Position numbers and translations under genes: made by a program. From Thiotrichales bacterium (GTDB taxonomy: Bacteria > Pseudomonadota > Gammaproteobacteria > HK1), in contig JAPOSC010000025.1 in the NCBI GenBank assembly GCA_026709935.1, positions 1 to 50,984 of the forward strand: a DNA stretch of 50,984 nt, read 5' to 3'. Shown one piece after another: positions 7,741-19,159 of this stretch (positions are counted from its first letter, which is position 1; every line of letters starts with the position of its first letter). The notes below the pieces were generated by a model. That model ran no database searches. It had not been told where the DNA came from and worked only from the letters and a program-made list of their open reading frames with translations.

Positions 7741-8916
7741 TCAGTCCGCCTTGTACGGGTCCGCCGCGTCGCGCAGGCCGTCGCCGAGGAAGTTGAAGGC
7801 GAGCACCGTGATCACCACCGGGACCACCGGGAACATCAGCCAGGGATAGAGCGCGACGGCGTTGATGTTCTGCGCCTCGGTGAGCAGCACGCCCCAGCTC
7901 GTCACCGGCGGGCGCAGGCCGAGCCCGAGGAAGCTGAGCGCGGTCTCGCCGAGGATCATCGCGGGGATCGAGAGCGTCGCCGACGCGATGATGTGGCTCA
8001 TGAAGTTGGGCAGGAGGTGGCGCGCAATCACCCGCCCCGGACGCGCCCCCATCAGCACTGCGGCGGTGGTGAAGTCCTCCTCGCGCAGCGCCAGCAGCTT
8101 GGAGCGCACCGCCCGGGCGAGCCCTGTCCAGTCGATGAGACCAAGGATGATGGTGATGCCGAAGAACACCCCGATGGGGCTCCAAGTCACCGGCAGCGCG
8201 GCCGAGAGCGCCATCCACAGCGGCAGTTCCGGGAACGAGCGGATGATCTCGATGAGCCGCTGGACCACGCTGTCCACCCAGCCGCCGTAGTAGCCGGCGA
8301 GCCCCCCGAGCACGAGCCCGACCAGAAAGCTCACCGCGATCCCGATCAGGCCGATGGTGAGCGAGATGCGCGCCCCGTGAACCATGCGCGAAAGCACGTC
8401 GCGCCCGAGCCGGTCGGTGCCGAGCAGGAAGAGCGTACCCCCGTCCTCGACGCACAACAGGTGGAAGCTCGCCTCGATCTGCCCCCAGAACCGGTAGGGG
8501 TCGCCCGAGCACAGGAACCGCAGCCGGTAGCGCCGCTCCCGATCCTCGCTGTACTCCCGCTTCAGATTCTCCATGTCGAGCCGGTAGTCGAGGCCGTACA
8601 CGAACGGCCCGACGAGCTCGCCATCGTGAAAGAGCCGCACCGACTGCGGCGGCGCGTAGATGAAGTCGCTGTGCCGCGTGTGCAGGTCGTAGGGGGCGAT
8701 GATCTCGCTCACCAGCACCGAGAAATACAGCAGCGCGAGCACCGCGCCAGAGATGACCGCGAGGTGGTGGCGCCGGAACCGCCACCACATCATCCGCCAC
8801 TGCGAAGCGAGAAAGAACCGCTCCTGCTCCGGGGTGAGGGCCTCGATCGAATGCGGATCGAACGGCTCGGGGGAGACGTAATGCTCGAGCCGGCCGCCGG
8901 GGCTGGCCTGCATCAT
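7741..8916 (-). CDS. Oligopeptide-type ABC transporter permease, OppC-like (391 aa)
   Basis: Second permease of a peptide/nickel-type importer in the inner membrane. After a first membrane segment (about residues 50-72) there is a periplasmic insert of about 90 residues. The BPD-transport core follows, with GTDRLGRD at its head, several membrane helices and an EAA-type loop near ALREEDFTTAAVLMGA. The C-terminal DGLRDAADPY is typical of OppC/DppC proteins. Its ATGATG start overlaps the OppB-like stop (8913-8916) and is preceded by GGAGG. It is the last gene of the operon. The large insert suggests a subgroup different from classical OppC, and the substrate is not known. Confidence 0.88.
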   Translation of the reverse strand: MMQASPGGRLEHYVSPEPFDPHSIEALTPEQERFFLASQWRMMWWRFRRHHLAVISGAVLALLYFSVLVSEIIAPYDLHTRHSDFIYAPPQSVRLFHDGELVGPFVYGLDYRLDMENLKREYSEDRERRYRLRFLCSGDPYRFWGQIEASFHLLCVEDGGTLFLLGTDRLGRDVLSRMVHGARISLTIGLIGIAVSFLVGLVLGGLAGYYGGWVDSVVQRLIEIIRSFPELPLWMALSAALPVTWSPIGVFFGITIILGLIDWTGLARAVRSKLLALREEDFTTAAVLMGARPGRVIARHLLPNFMSHIIASATLSIPAMILGETALSFLGLGLRPPVTSWGVLLTEAQNINAVALYPWLMFPVVPVVITVLAFNFLGDGLRDAADPYKAD

Positions 8917-9911
8917 CGCCGGGTTCCTCCGTCCAGCCGGATTCTCGGGTCGAGCGCCGCCAGGGCAAGGTCCGACAGGAACATCCCCACCACCGTGAGC
9001 ACCGCGAGGAACATGAGGAAGGAGCCGGCCAGATACATGTCCTGGCTCTGCAACGCCCGCACCAGCATCGGGCCGGTGGTGGGGAGCGAGAGCACCACCG
9101 AGACGATGGCGGCGCCGGAGACCACCTGCGGCAGCAGGTTGCCGATGTCCGCGATGAACGGGTTGAGCGACATCCGCAGCGGGTACTTCACCAGCAGCCG
9201 GAACGGCGGCAGCCCCTTGGCGCGACCGGTCACCACGTACTGCTTCTGCAACTCGTCCAGGAGGTTCGCGCGGAGCCTGCGGATCATCCCCGCGGTCCCT
9301 GCGGTCCCGATGACCACCACCGGGATCCACAGGTGCTCCAGCACGGAGACGAACTTCGGCCAGCTCATGGGTTGATCGACGAACTCGGGCTCCATCAACC
9401 CGCCGATGGAGGTGCCGAACACCACGTTCGCGAAGTAGAGCAGCACCAGCGCGAGGAGAAAGTTCGGGGTCGCGAGCCCCAGAAAGCCGATGAGCGTCAG
9501 GCCGTGGTCCCCCCAACTGTACTGGTGGGTGGCGGAGTACACCCCGATGGGGAACGAGACCACCCACGTGAAGATGATGGTCGAGAACGAGAGCAGAAAG
9601 GTCAGGAACAGCCGATCTCCCACCACCTCGTTCACCGGAAGGTCGTGTTCGAACGAGTAGCCGAAGTCTCCCTGGAGCATCCCCAGCACCCAGGTGGCGT
9701 ACTGCTCGACGACGGGGCGGTCGAGCCCGTAGTGGGCGCGCAGGAACTCGACCTTCTCCTGCGACACCTTCTCGCCGGTCGCCTCCAGCTCGGCGATGTA
9801 GGAGGTGAGGTAATCCCCCTCGGGGAGCTGGATGATGATGAACACCAGGGCACTGATGATCGCCAGGGTGGGGATCATCACGAAGAGGCGCCGGACGGTG
9901 TACTGGAGCAT
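8913..9911 (-). CDS. Oligopeptide-type ABC transporter permease, OppB-like (332 aa)
   Basis: First permease of the importer. It begins MLQYTVRRLFVMIPTL, the usual OppB/DppB opening with helix 1 at once. A periplasmic segment with HYGLDRPVVEQY follows, then five more helices. The cytoplasmic coupling loop (VVTGRAKGLPPFRLLVKY) should contact the ATPase. It begins 7 bp after the substrate-binding protein gene and overlaps the OppC-like gene by 4 bp. Length is normal. Confidence 0.9.
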   Translation of the reverse strand: MLQYTVRRLFVMIPTLAIISALVFIIIQLPEGDYLTSYIAELEATGEKVSQEKVEFLRAHYGLDRPVVEQYATWVLGMLQGDFGYSFEHDLPVNEVVGDRLFLTFLLSFSTIIFTWVVSFPIGVYSATHQYSWGDHGLTLIGFLGLATPNFLLALVLLYFANVVFGTSIGGLMEPEFVDQPMSWPKFVSVLEHLWIPVVVIGTAGTAGMIRRLRANLLDELQKQYVVTGRAKGLPPFRLLVKYPLRMSLNPFIADIGNLLPQVVSGAAIVSVVLSLPTTGPMLVRALQSQDMYLAGSFLMFLAVLTVVGMFLSDLALAALDPRIRLDGGTRR

Positions 9912-9918
9912 GGCCCGC

Positions 9919-11862
9919 TCAGTCTTCGAACCAGAAGGTGTCGGGGCGGTAGATGCCGAAGTGGGCGCCCGGGTCCCAGTTGTAGATCCCCTGCGCGGGG
10001 ACGTTCCGCAGCCGCGCATCCACCACCACCGGCTGCGGCACGCCGGAGACGATGCCGATGCTGAACGCGTTGTCGGCCCGGATCCGAAGCATCCGCTCCC
10101 AGATCGCCCGGCGGGCGTCCGTGTCCGGGGCCGAGAGCCACCGGCGGTTCAGCTCCGCCAGCTCGCGCGCCGGGGCAAGCGCCGGGGCTTCGCCCGATTC
10201 CCCCGCCGTTTCGTAGAACTGCCCCCACCGCGGCCACTGGTACTGGTCGTGGCGGGTGGGGGCGAGGTCGCGCGGGCTCATGTCGGGGAGCGGCAGCCCG
10301 TTCTCCAGTCCGCCCCACACCGAGATCACCGTCTGCCCGGAGGCGATGCGGTTCCTGAACACCTCGCGCTGCAACGGCTTCGAGAACAGCTTGATCCCGG
10401 CCTCCTTCCACGTCCAGCCAATCAGCTCCAGCACGTCGGTCTGCTCGGTATCCTCGCCCGCGGTCTCCACGATGATCTCGAGCGGACGGCCGTCCGGCAT
10501 GCGCCGGATGCCTGCGTCGTCGCGCTCGACGAGCCCCATCTCGTCGAGGAGCGCATTGGCGGCGTCGAGGTCGAACCGCGCCCAGCGCGTGCGGTAGTCC
10601 TCCTCGTACAGCGGTCCCTTCGCGTGGACGGTATCGTTGCCTTCGGTCGCGAGCCCGAAGTAGATCACCTGGTTGATCTCGTGGCGGTCGATGGCAAGCG
10701 AGAGGGCGCGGCGGAACCGCACGTCGCGCAGGAGCGCCCGCCAGCCCGCATCCTCGACGTTGAGGTTCGGATAGAGCGCGACGTGCGCCCCCCGCGTGGT
10801 CTCCCACAGCCGCACCCGCTTCGCGTTGCGCGCCTCGCCCTGCTTGAGGAACGTGTAGTCGTTGAAGGTGAGATGGCGGGCCTGGAGGTCCGACTCCCCC
10901 GCCCCGGTCTTGGCGGGGACGAGCTTGCCATCGGCGATGTTCACGACCACCCGGTCGATGTAGGGCAACTGTCGCCCGTTCGTATCCACTCGATGGAAGT
11001 ACGGGTTGCGGACGGAGACAAAGCGCTGGGAGGGGGGCGCCGTGGTGTTGACCCAGGGCTGGAGCGAGGGCAGGTCGGGGTTCGTGTTCTTGTAGGGCCG
11101 GAACCGGTTGGTATGGACCGGAGCCCAGTTGCGCTTGCCCTCCTCCTTCGCCAGCCGGTTCAGCGCCGTCTCGTCGGCGTAGCGGGCGTGGAACGCCCGG
11201 AGATAGTGGGCGGGCGCGTACAGCGGCTCGGGCCGCGCCCCGGCGAGCGCCGGCAGGAAGAAGGGATTCGGCCGCGCCCACGTGTAGCGCACGGTGTGCG
11301 CATCGAGCACCTCGAAGTGCGGCGGCTCGCCCTCGACGAGATAGGCGCGAGGCGGACCGAAGGGCGCCAACGACTCGTTGGTGGCGATGTCCTCCCAGTA
11401 GTAGCGGAAGTCCTCGGCGGTGAACGGATGCCCGTCCGACCACCGGTGGCCGGGCCGGAGCCGCAGGGTGAAGATTCGTCCCTCTTCGACTTCCAGGTCT
11501 TCGAGAATGTCGGGAACGAGCCGATACACCCGGTCGTAGCCGACGAGCCGCGCGTAGCCGTACACGACCATCAGCCGCACATCCTTGGCGCGCCCCATCA
11601 GCAGCCGCAGCTCGCCGCCGTGCCGGCCCGGCGCCAGATCGTCACCGGCGAACGCGACCACGCTCGGACGCGCCGGCAGACGCCGCTCGACGGCGGGAAG
11701 CGCGCCGCTCGCGACCCGATCGGCCAGCGAGGGCGTCTCGACGTAGGGCGCTCCGGCCGCACCGTGGCTGGCGAACGCAACGAGGAGCGCCACGAACCCG
11801 GCGAGTCGGAAACGTTTCGCGAACTCTCGCATGGAGTGGGGCGTGAAATCAGGCGTTGACAT
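9919..11862 (-). CDS. Extracellular solute-binding protein, family 5 (OppA-like, 647 aa)
   Basis: Periplasmic receptor that captures peptides or similar ligands for the adjacent permeases. A signal peptide is visible (hydrophobic core GFVALLVAFA, end near HGAAGA). The SBP family 5 landmark RLRPGHRWSDGHPFTAEDF occurs near residues 135-155 and a typical RRALSLAIDRHEINQ in the middle. At 647 aa it is longer than E. coli OppA, like receptors paired with fused ATPases. The start may be 11862 or, ten codons later, MREFAKR; neither has a clear ribosome site. It begins 9 bp after the ATPase gene. Confidence 0.88.
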   Translation of the reverse strand: MSTPDFTPHSMREFAKRFRLAGFVALLVAFASHGAAGAPYVETPSLADRVASGALPAVERRLPARPSVVAFAGDDLAPGRHGGELRLLMGRAKDVRLMVVYGYARLVGYDRVYRLVPDILEDLEVEEGRIFTLRLRPGHRWSDGHPFTAEDFRYYWEDIATNESLAPFGPPRAYLVEGEPPHFEVLDAHTVRYTWARPNPFFLPALAGARPEPLYAPAHYLRAFHARYADETALNRLAKEEGKRNWAPVHTNRFRPYKNTNPDLPSLQPWVNTTAPPSQRFVSVRNPYFHRVDTNGRQLPYIDRVVVNIADGKLVPAKTGAGESDLQARHLTFNDYTFLKQGEARNAKRVRLWETTRGAHVALYPNLNVEDAGWRALLRDVRFRRALSLAIDRHEINQVIYFGLATEGNDTVHAKGPLYEEDYRTRWARFDLDAANALLDEMGLVERDDAGIRRMPDGRPLEIIVETAGEDTEQTDVLELIGWTWKEAGIKLFSKPLQREVFRNRIASGQTVISVWGGLENGLPLPDMSPRDLAPTRHDQYQWPRWGQFYETAGESGEAPALAPARELAELNRRWLSAPDTDARRAIWERMLRIRADNAFSIGIVSGVPQPVVVDARLRNVPAQGIYNWDPGAHFGIYRPDTFWFED

Positions 11863-11871
11863 TTGTCGGGT

Positions 11872-13763
<1,892 letters not shown>

Positions 13764-13767
<4 letters not shown>

Positions 13768-14264
13768 GTCCGGCCGCCCGGGCCGGGCTCGCCGGCCGTC
13801 ATCCCCAGGGCTTCGAGGTTCTTCAGGGTCGTGAGGTCGAGCTCCACTCCGCAATGCGACGCGGCGTGCCACGTGCGAGCGACCAGCTCGTCGAACCGCT
13901 CCAGCCTCGAGTCCACGCGAAGCGTCGCGGCAGGGCTTGCCACCTTGAGTTCCATCCAGCCACGGGCACCGTCGCGCCGGGTGGAGAAATAGGAGAGCCC
14001 GAACCGGGTGATCTCGTCCCAAGCGATGCGTCGGCGAGGCGGCGAGAAGCGCAGGCCCTCCTCGTCGGTCTCGACCCGGGTCCGTTGCCGGCGCATCACC
14101 CCGAGCCCGTGCATCGCGAAACAGGCGCTCAACAGGCCGAGGATCCAGACCGTGGGGGACGGCAGGTCGAACATCACGAGCGGCGGCGCCGTCAGGGCGA
14201 GCCCGCCCCCGGACACCAGGTAGTCCGAAGCCATTGCGGAGGGGGGATAGCGGTGTCGGGTCAT
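13764..14264 (-). CDS. Two-helix membrane protein with PH-like domain (166 aa)
   Basis: Two hydrophobic segments near the N-terminus (about residues 16-50) precede a soluble half. There, [17 protein letters not shown] and [11 protein letters not shown] resemble the beta-strand pattern of bacterial PH-like domains (YcxB type). The family call is tentative. It is the first gene of the peptide-transporter operon and its stop overlaps the GTG of the ATPase gene, so expression is coupled. A role in assembling or regulating the transporter is possible but unproven. Confidence 0.6.
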
Positions 14265-14421
14265 TTGGAGCGGGGGAAGGAGGACGCTGCGATGGTATCA
14301 GTCCAAGCATCGGATGATCTTCTGACGGATGATCCTCTTTCGGCGCCGTCGGCAGCCGATGACCCGAGGCAGGCGGCGCGGGCGACGCGCTCCGGCCTTC
14401 CACGGCTATCATCCGCCCTCC

Positions 14422-15621
14422 ATGACGACGGCTCCCCCACCCGCAGCCCGCGTTCGATTCCACTCGATCGTCTGGCCTCTCGCGATCGCGGAGACGATCG
14501 TGTGGGCCGCCATGTACTACAGCTTCCCGGCCCTGCTCTCGACCTGGGAGCGCGACCTCGGCTGGTCGAAGGCCGAACTCTCGTTCGCCTTCACCTGTGC
14601 GGTTCTGGTGTCCGCGTCGCTGGCGCCGGCGGCGGGGCGCCTGATCGACCGCGGTCTGGCCCGCGCCGTGTTCACTGGCGGCGCCGTGCTCGGCGCGGTG
14701 CTCCTGGCGCTGCTGTCCATGGTCACCGAGCCGTGGCAGTTCTTCTGCGTCTGGATCGGGCTCGGCGTCGCGATGTCCGGCACCCTCTACGAAGCGTGCT
14801 TCGCGGTGCTGGTCCGCTCGACCGGAGACCGGGCGCGGCGCGCGATCACCATCGTCACCGTCATCGCGGGGTTCGCGGGGACGGTGGCGTTTCCGAGCGC
14901 GCACCTGCTGGCCGGGGCGTTCGGCTGGCGGAGCGCGGTGCTGGTGTTCGCGGCGGTGGTCGGCGCGGTCGCAGCGCCGCTGGTATGGAGCGCATGCCGC
15001 CACGCCGAGGTCCAGGCCACCATGCACGCCCCGGAACCGAGCGCGAGCGCGGGCCAGGCGCTCGCGGTGGCGAGAAGCCCCATCTTCTGGCTGCTCGGGA
15101 GTGCGGTCTTCCTCGCCGCGCTGGACCACGGGATGCTCATCTCGCATGTGCTGCCGATCCTCGACGACCGCGGAATCGACGCCGGGCTCGCAGTGCTCGC
15201 GGCATCGTTCATCGGTCCCATGCAGGTCGCGGGGCGACTCGCGCTCATGGCCACGGATCGGTTCGCATCCATCGCCGCCGTGTCCGCCGGCTGCTTCGCG
15301 ATGATGGCGATGGCCGGGATCTGCCTGCTCCACGCCGGTACGGTGCCGGCGCTTCTCATCGGGTTCGTGGTGCTGCAGGGCGCGGGCATCGGCATCGCCG
15401 GCGTGATGCGCCCGGTGGTCACTGCGGAGCTGCTCGGCCGGAAGAACTTCGGGGTGATATCGGGGCTCGTGGGGCTCATGCACATGAGCGGCTATGCACT
15501 CGGGCCCTCGGTGGCGGCGATGGTATGGGCGGGGGGCGGATATGATCGGGTCATCGTTCTCGCCATCGGAGCCGCCTTCGTGGCGACGGCGGCGCTGCTC
15601 GCGGCCTGGAGTCGACGATGA
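14422..15621 (+). CDS. MFS transporter (399 aa)
   Basis: Major facilitator superfamily permease with about twelve hydrophobic helices in two halves. The loop between helices 2 and 3 carries the GRLIDRG form of the MFS A motif. The overall look (short N-terminus, WPLAIAETIVWAAMYYSFPALL) resembles MFS proteins of the monocarboxylate/oxalate-like branch. The substrate cannot be read from the sequence. It is divergent from the PH-like gene, so 14265-14421 must contain both promoters. It precedes the dienelactone hydrolase gene by 122 bp. Confidence 0.85.
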   Translation: MTTAPPPAARVRFHSIVWPLAIAETIVWAAMYYSFPALLSTWERDLGWSKAELSFAFTCAVLVSASLAPAAGRLIDRGLARAVFTGGAVLGAVLLALLSMVTEPWQFFCVWIGLGVAMSGTLYEACFAVLVRSTGDRARRAITIVTVIAGFAGTVAFPSAHLLAGAFGWRSAVLVFAAVVGAVAAPLVWSACRHAEVQATMHAPEPSASAGQALAVARSPIFWLLGSAVFLAALDHGMLISHVLPILDDRGIDAGLAVLAASFIGPMQVAGRLALMATDRFASIAAVSAGCFAMMAMAGICLLHAGTVPALLIGFVVLQGAGIGIAGVMRPVVTAELLGRKNFGVISGLVGLMHMSGYALGPSVAAMVWAGGGYDRVIVLAIGAAFVATAALLAAWSRR

Positions 15622-15743
15622 CCGAGTTTCACCGCGGGGCGGGTGGCGTCAGGGAACATTCAGGTTCACTCTTGCCCGTCTCGCCCGGTACATCGCGAGC
15701 AAACCTTGTGGCGGCAACCATCCATCAAGATCAGGAGTCGAAG

Positions 15744-16478
15744 ATGACGGACATCAGAACGGAAGCCCTGACCTACACCGCAGGCGATACCACATGCAAG
15801 GGATACATCGCCGGCGCCGCGGCCGGCGCGCCGCGTCCCGGCGTGCTGGTCGTGCACGAGTGGTGGGGGCTGGGCGACTACATACGGGGTCGCGCCCGCA
15901 TGCTGGCGGAACTCGGCTACACGGCGCTGGCGGTCGACATGTACGGGGACGGGCGAACCGCCGCCGACCCCGAAGGGGCGGGCGCCCTGATGCACTCCGT
16001 GCTGAGCGACATGGACGCCGGCACCGCGCGGCTCGGGGCAGCGTTCGACGCCCTTTCCGGGCATGCCATGGTCGATGCGGACCGTATCGCCGCGATCGGC
16101 TACTGCTTCGGCGGCGCCATGGTGCTGCACGGCGCGCGCATCGGCATGGATCTCAAGGGGGTGGTGAGCTTCCACGGCGCGCTCGGCTCGTTCCACAAGC
16201 CGGCAAGGGGCGAGGTGAAGGCGAAAGTGCTCGTCTGTCACGGCGCCGCCGACAGCCTGGTCTCCGATGCGGACATCACCGGCATCAAGGAGGAGATGGC
16301 CGCCGCCGGGGTCGACTTCCGGTTCGTGGCCTACGAGGGCGCCCGGCACGGGTTCACCAATCCCGCGGCGACCGCCAACGGTGAGAAATACGGCCTCCCG
16401 CTCCGGTACGACGAGGCAGTCGACAGGCGATCGTGGGACGACATGAAGGCGCTGTTCGCGGAGATCTTCCAAGCATGA
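15744..16478 (+). CDS. Dienelactone hydrolase family protein (244 aa)
   Basis: Alpha/beta hydrolase with the Cys-Asp-His triad of dienelactone hydrolases: Cys121 in GYCFGG, Asp170 in HGAADSLV and His202 in GARHGFTNP. The N-terminal HEWWGL is also typical. Members hydrolyse carboxymethylenebutenolide in aromatic degradation, but most genomic copies have unknown ester or thioester substrates. No other aromatic-pathway gene is nearby, so the specific role is open. AGGAG seven bases before the ATG supports this start over a longer in-frame one. Confidence 0.9.
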   Translation: MTDIRTEALTYTAGDTTCKGYIAGAAAGAPRPGVLVVHEWWGLGDYIRGRARMLAELGYTALAVDMYGDGRTAADPEGAGALMHSVLSDMDAGTARLGAAFDALSGHAMVDADRIAAIGYCFGGAMVLHGARIGMDLKGVVSFHGALGSFHKPARGEVKAKVLVCHGAADSLVSDADITGIKEEMAAAGVDFRFVAYEGARHGFTNPAATANGEKYGLPLRYDEAVDRRSWDDMKALFAEIFQA

Positions 16479-16572
16479 CCGCGGCCCGAAGGGATGGAAA
16501 GAACGGACACGAAGCCGCACGCCCACGCACCCCCTTGCATGTGAATGCACCGCGCCGCAGAGGATCCGAACG

Positions 16573-16914
16573 ATGACGATGTCCACGATTCCCGAATGTG
16601 AAGCCTGCCGCCCGGACGCGCAGAAGCTGACCGGCGAAGAGATTGCGCGTTACGCACGGGAGTTGCCGCAGTGGCGGGTCGAGACGGTCGACGACGTCCC
16701 CCAGCTTCACCGCTCGTACAAGGTCCGCAATTTCGCCGATGCCCTGGCGTTCACCAACCGCATCGGAGCGCTCGCCGAGTCCATCGGCCATCATCCGGCA
16801 CTCGTGACCGAGTGGGGCCGGGTCACGGTCCAGTGGTGGAGCCACAAGATCAGGGGTCTGCACGAACTCGACTTCGCGCTGGCCAAGCGGTGTGATTCGC
16901 TGTTCGAGGGCTGA
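16573..16914 (+). CDS. phhB: 4a-hydroxytetrahydrobiopterin dehydratase (PCD/DCoH, 113 aa)
   Basis: Recycles the pterin carbinolamine formed by aromatic amino acid hydroxylases. The active-site pattern of the family is present, with His73-His74-Pro in ESIGHHPALV and His91 in VQWWSHKI, and the length is standard. Translation may start at the first ATG (16573) or two codons later. No phenylalanine hydroxylase gene is in the window, so the partner must be elsewhere or the protein serves another pterin or molybdopterin role. Confidence 0.93.
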   Translation: MTMSTIPECEACRPDAQKLTGEEIARYARELPQWRVETVDDVPQLHRSYKVRNFADALAFTNRIGALAESIGHHPALVTEWGRVTVQWWSHKIRGLHELDFALAKRCDSLFEG

Positions 16915-16968
16915 GGGCGGAGCGTCATATCTCCCGCAGTCTCGAACCCTTCTTCGGTGTCCCGCCGG

Positions 16969-17712
16969 CTACGCTCTCAGACGTTGCTCCCACAGCCAGC
17001 GGTAATGCGGCTCGCACTCGCGCGCGAGCGGCTCCAGGTGAGCGGGAAGCGGCTCCGACTTCGCGACGTACGGCTGGAATCCGCTCGATCGGTGCACGGA
17101 ACGGTACCAGTGCTTCGCCCACACGCCGTCGCTCTCGCGCGGCCCGGGGGGCCATGCAAGCATCCGGTCCGTGAAGTCGATCCCGATCCGGCCGCACAGG
17201 GCGCCGAGCACTCCGCGCGGGTTCTCCAGCACATCGCGTGTGTCGAGCACCACCGGCGGGTTCGCGCTGCGCGCCTGCACGTAGTCGAAGATCTCCGTCT
17301 GCTGCGGCACGCCCACATCTTCGACCGTCACCGTCGAGCGCATCCGCGCGTACGACGCGAGAACCTCGCGGGGGTCGCGAATGAGGAAGCAGTTGACCAC
17401 TTCGTCCATCCACCCCCGGTCGATCTCCGGCAGCAGATGGTGCGTCATGTGCTTCTGGAAGAAGACCGGACGCCCCCCCGGCACTGCTCCCAGAAGCTGC
17501 TCCACCACGCGCCGCCAGTCGGTCTCGCCGGCCGCGATCACCTCGGAATCGACCGGATGCGCGATGCCCGTCGACTTCAGGTAGAAGGCGTAGAACGGTT
17601 CGTCCCACACCGCGGTGTCGCCACGGTTCTCCCATGCGCGCATCATCGCGGTCGAGATGTTCCTCGGACCGGACCACATCGCCACCCGCACCGGCGACGC
17701 GGCGGCACTCAT
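16969..17712 (-). CDS. Sulfotransferase-like P-loop protein (247 aa)
   Basis: The N-terminal WSGPRNIST matches the 5'-phosphosulfate-binding loop of PAPS-dependent sulfotransferases. A later FLIRDPREVLASYARMR fits the 3'-phosphate-binding region. Such proteins transfer sulfate from PAPS to a hydroxyl or amine, but the acceptor is unknown. Its start overlaps the aminotransferase stop by 4 bp (ATGA) with GGGAG upstream. As I recall, plants carry fused proteins joining a similar P-loop domain to a BCAT-like domain, so the pairing may be functional. That link is inference from memory. Confidence 0.8.
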   Translation of the reverse strand: MSAAASPVRVAMWSGPRNISTAMMRAWENRGDTAVWDEPFYAFYLKSTGIAHPVDSEVIAAGETDWRRVVEQLLGAVPGGRPVFFQKHMTHHLLPEIDRGWMDEVVNCFLIRDPREVLASYARMRSTVTVEDVGVPQQTEIFDYVQARSANPPVVLDTRDVLENPRGVLGALCGRIGIDFTDRMLAWPPGPRESDGVWAKHWYRSVHRSSGFQPYVAKSEPLPAHLEPLARECEPHYRWLWEQRLRA

Positions 17713-18623
17713 TGCGGGCACTCCCGGTCGATGAGGTCGAGATAGAGCCACTGCAGGCGCTCCGTCACGGGGCCGCGTTCGCCCGCGCCGATGGTCCGAC
17801 CGTCGATCTCCGACACCGGCGCGACCCCCGCGAACGTGCCGGTGACGAAGGACTCCTCGGCGCCGTAGACGTCGGTCAGGCTGAAGTTGCGCTCGTGCAC
17901 CGGAATGGCGTTCTCACGGCAGAGCCGGATGACGTTCCCGCGGGTGATCCCGCCCAGACAGTAGTCACCGGACGAGGTCCACACCTCTCCCCGCCGGACG
18001 ATGAAGAAGTGGGTGGAGTTGCAGGTGGCGACGAACCCCTGCGGGTCGAGCATCAGCGCTTCGTCGGCGCCCGCCTTCGTCGCCTGGATGCAGGCGAGGA
18101 TGCAGTTGAGCTTGGAGTGGCTGTTGAGCTTCGGGTCCTGCATGTCGGACGGCCCCCGGCGCACGTGCACGGTGAACAGGCGAATTCCGCGCGCCGCCAC
18201 CGACGGATCCGGCACCTTGTACTCGGGAATGATCACGATGGTGGCGGGTCCGACGGTGACCCGGGGGTCCTGGTACGGAGTGGCCTTCACGCCGCGCGAG
18301 ACCATGAGGCGAATGTGCACGTCGTCGGACATTCGGTTCACCCGCAGGGTCTCGCGGAGCGCCGCGGCCATCGCCGCGCGGTCGAGCCCGATGTCGAGGT
18401 CGAGCGCCTTCGCTCCTTCGTAGAGCCGGTCGAGATGGGCGTCGAGGAACGCGATCCGCCCCCGGTGCACCCGCAACCCTTCCCATACCCCGTCCCCGAG
18501 CACGAACCCGCTGTCGAAGACCGACACCTTCGCCTCGGCGCGCGGCACGTGCTCGCCGTTGACGTAGATCAGGATCTCTTCGTTGCGAGGGTCGGAACGG
18601 TATTCGTGGGTGCCCGTGCTCAT
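17709..18623 (-). CDS. Branched-chain-type aminotransferase (PLP fold type IV, 304 aa)
   Basis: PLP enzyme of the BCAT/D-amino acid/ADC-lyase fold. Landmarks are VSVFDSGFVLGDGVWEGLRV near the N-terminus, a Lys at about 171 (SHSKLNCILA) as the probable PLP lysine, GADEALMLDPQGFV, and GGITRGNVI. It begins 26 bp after dsbB and has AAGGAG before the ATG. It could be a general BCAT for Leu/Ile/Val or a specialised transaminase supplying the adjoining sulfotransferase. The HSK sequence around the lysine is not that of E. coli IlvE, so I do not assign ilvE. Confidence 0.85.
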   Translation of the reverse strand: MSTGTHEYRSDPRNEEILIYVNGEHVPRAEAKVSVFDSGFVLGDGVWEGLRVHRGRIAFLDAHLDRLYEGAKALDLDIGLDRAAMAAALRETLRVNRMSDDVHIRLMVSRGVKATPYQDPRVTVGPATIVIIPEYKVPDPSVAARGIRLFTVHVRRGPSDMQDPKLNSHSKLNCILACIQATKAGADEALMLDPQGFVATCNSTHFFIVRRGEVWTSSGDYCLGGITRGNVIRLCRENAIPVHERNFSLTDVYGAEESFVTGTFAGVAPVSEIDGRTIGAGERGPVTERLQWLYLDLIDRECPQ

Positions 18624-18649
18624 CAGGCGGTCTCCTTCGCGCGGGCGCA

Positions 18650-19159
18650 CTACCGCCGCCGGTGCGTCGCGGCCCCGGCGCGGGTCGCGAGCAGCCACAG
18701 CCCGAACAGGGCGAAGGCGATGAAGGCGATCAGGGTCCACTCGGGGATGGAAAGGGCGAGGAACGTCCAGTGCACTTCGGCACACTCGCCGGAGCCGCGC
18801 AGGACCATCCCGATCACGTCGGTGAGGGGAAAGGCGCCGAGCATGTACTCCAGCCCCGGGCCGCACTCGGGTGCCTCGCCCGGAGGCAGACTCTGGAGCC
18901 ACACGTGGCGGCCCGCCACCCCGGCCCCCGCGATCCCGGCGACCGTGATCAGCGCGCCATAGATGCGGCGTCCCGTCGCCCCCGGGTCGTGGAGCGCGCC
19001 GGCCAGCATGATCACGCCAAGCACGATGACCGCCCCGCGCTGCAGCACGCACAGCGGACACGGCTCCAGCCCTTCGACATGCTGGAGCCAGAGCGCCATT
19101 GCCATCAGCACGACACAGGTCGCGAATCCGCCTGCGAGAAGCAGCCTCTGAGCCGACAT
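18650..19159 (-). CDS. dsbB: Disulfide bond formation protein DsbB (169 aa)
   Basis: Inner-membrane quinone reductase that reoxidises DsbA. Four transmembrane helices are visible. The first periplasmic loop carries CPLC (Cys34, Cys37), and the second carries Cys99 (PECG) and Cys126 (GECA), so both redox pairs are intact. Length matches the family. GGAGG precedes the ATG. It heads a minus-strand unit with the aminotransferase and the sulfotransferase. Confidence 0.95.
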   Translation of the reverse strand: MSAQRLLLAGGFATCVVLMAMALWLQHVEGLEPCPLCVLQRGAVIVLGVIMLAGALHDPGATGRRIYGALITVAGIAGAGVAGRHVWLQSLPPGEAPECGPGLEYMLGAFPLTDVIGMVLRGSGECAEVHWTFLALSIPEWTLIAFIAFALFGLWLLATRAGAATHRRR

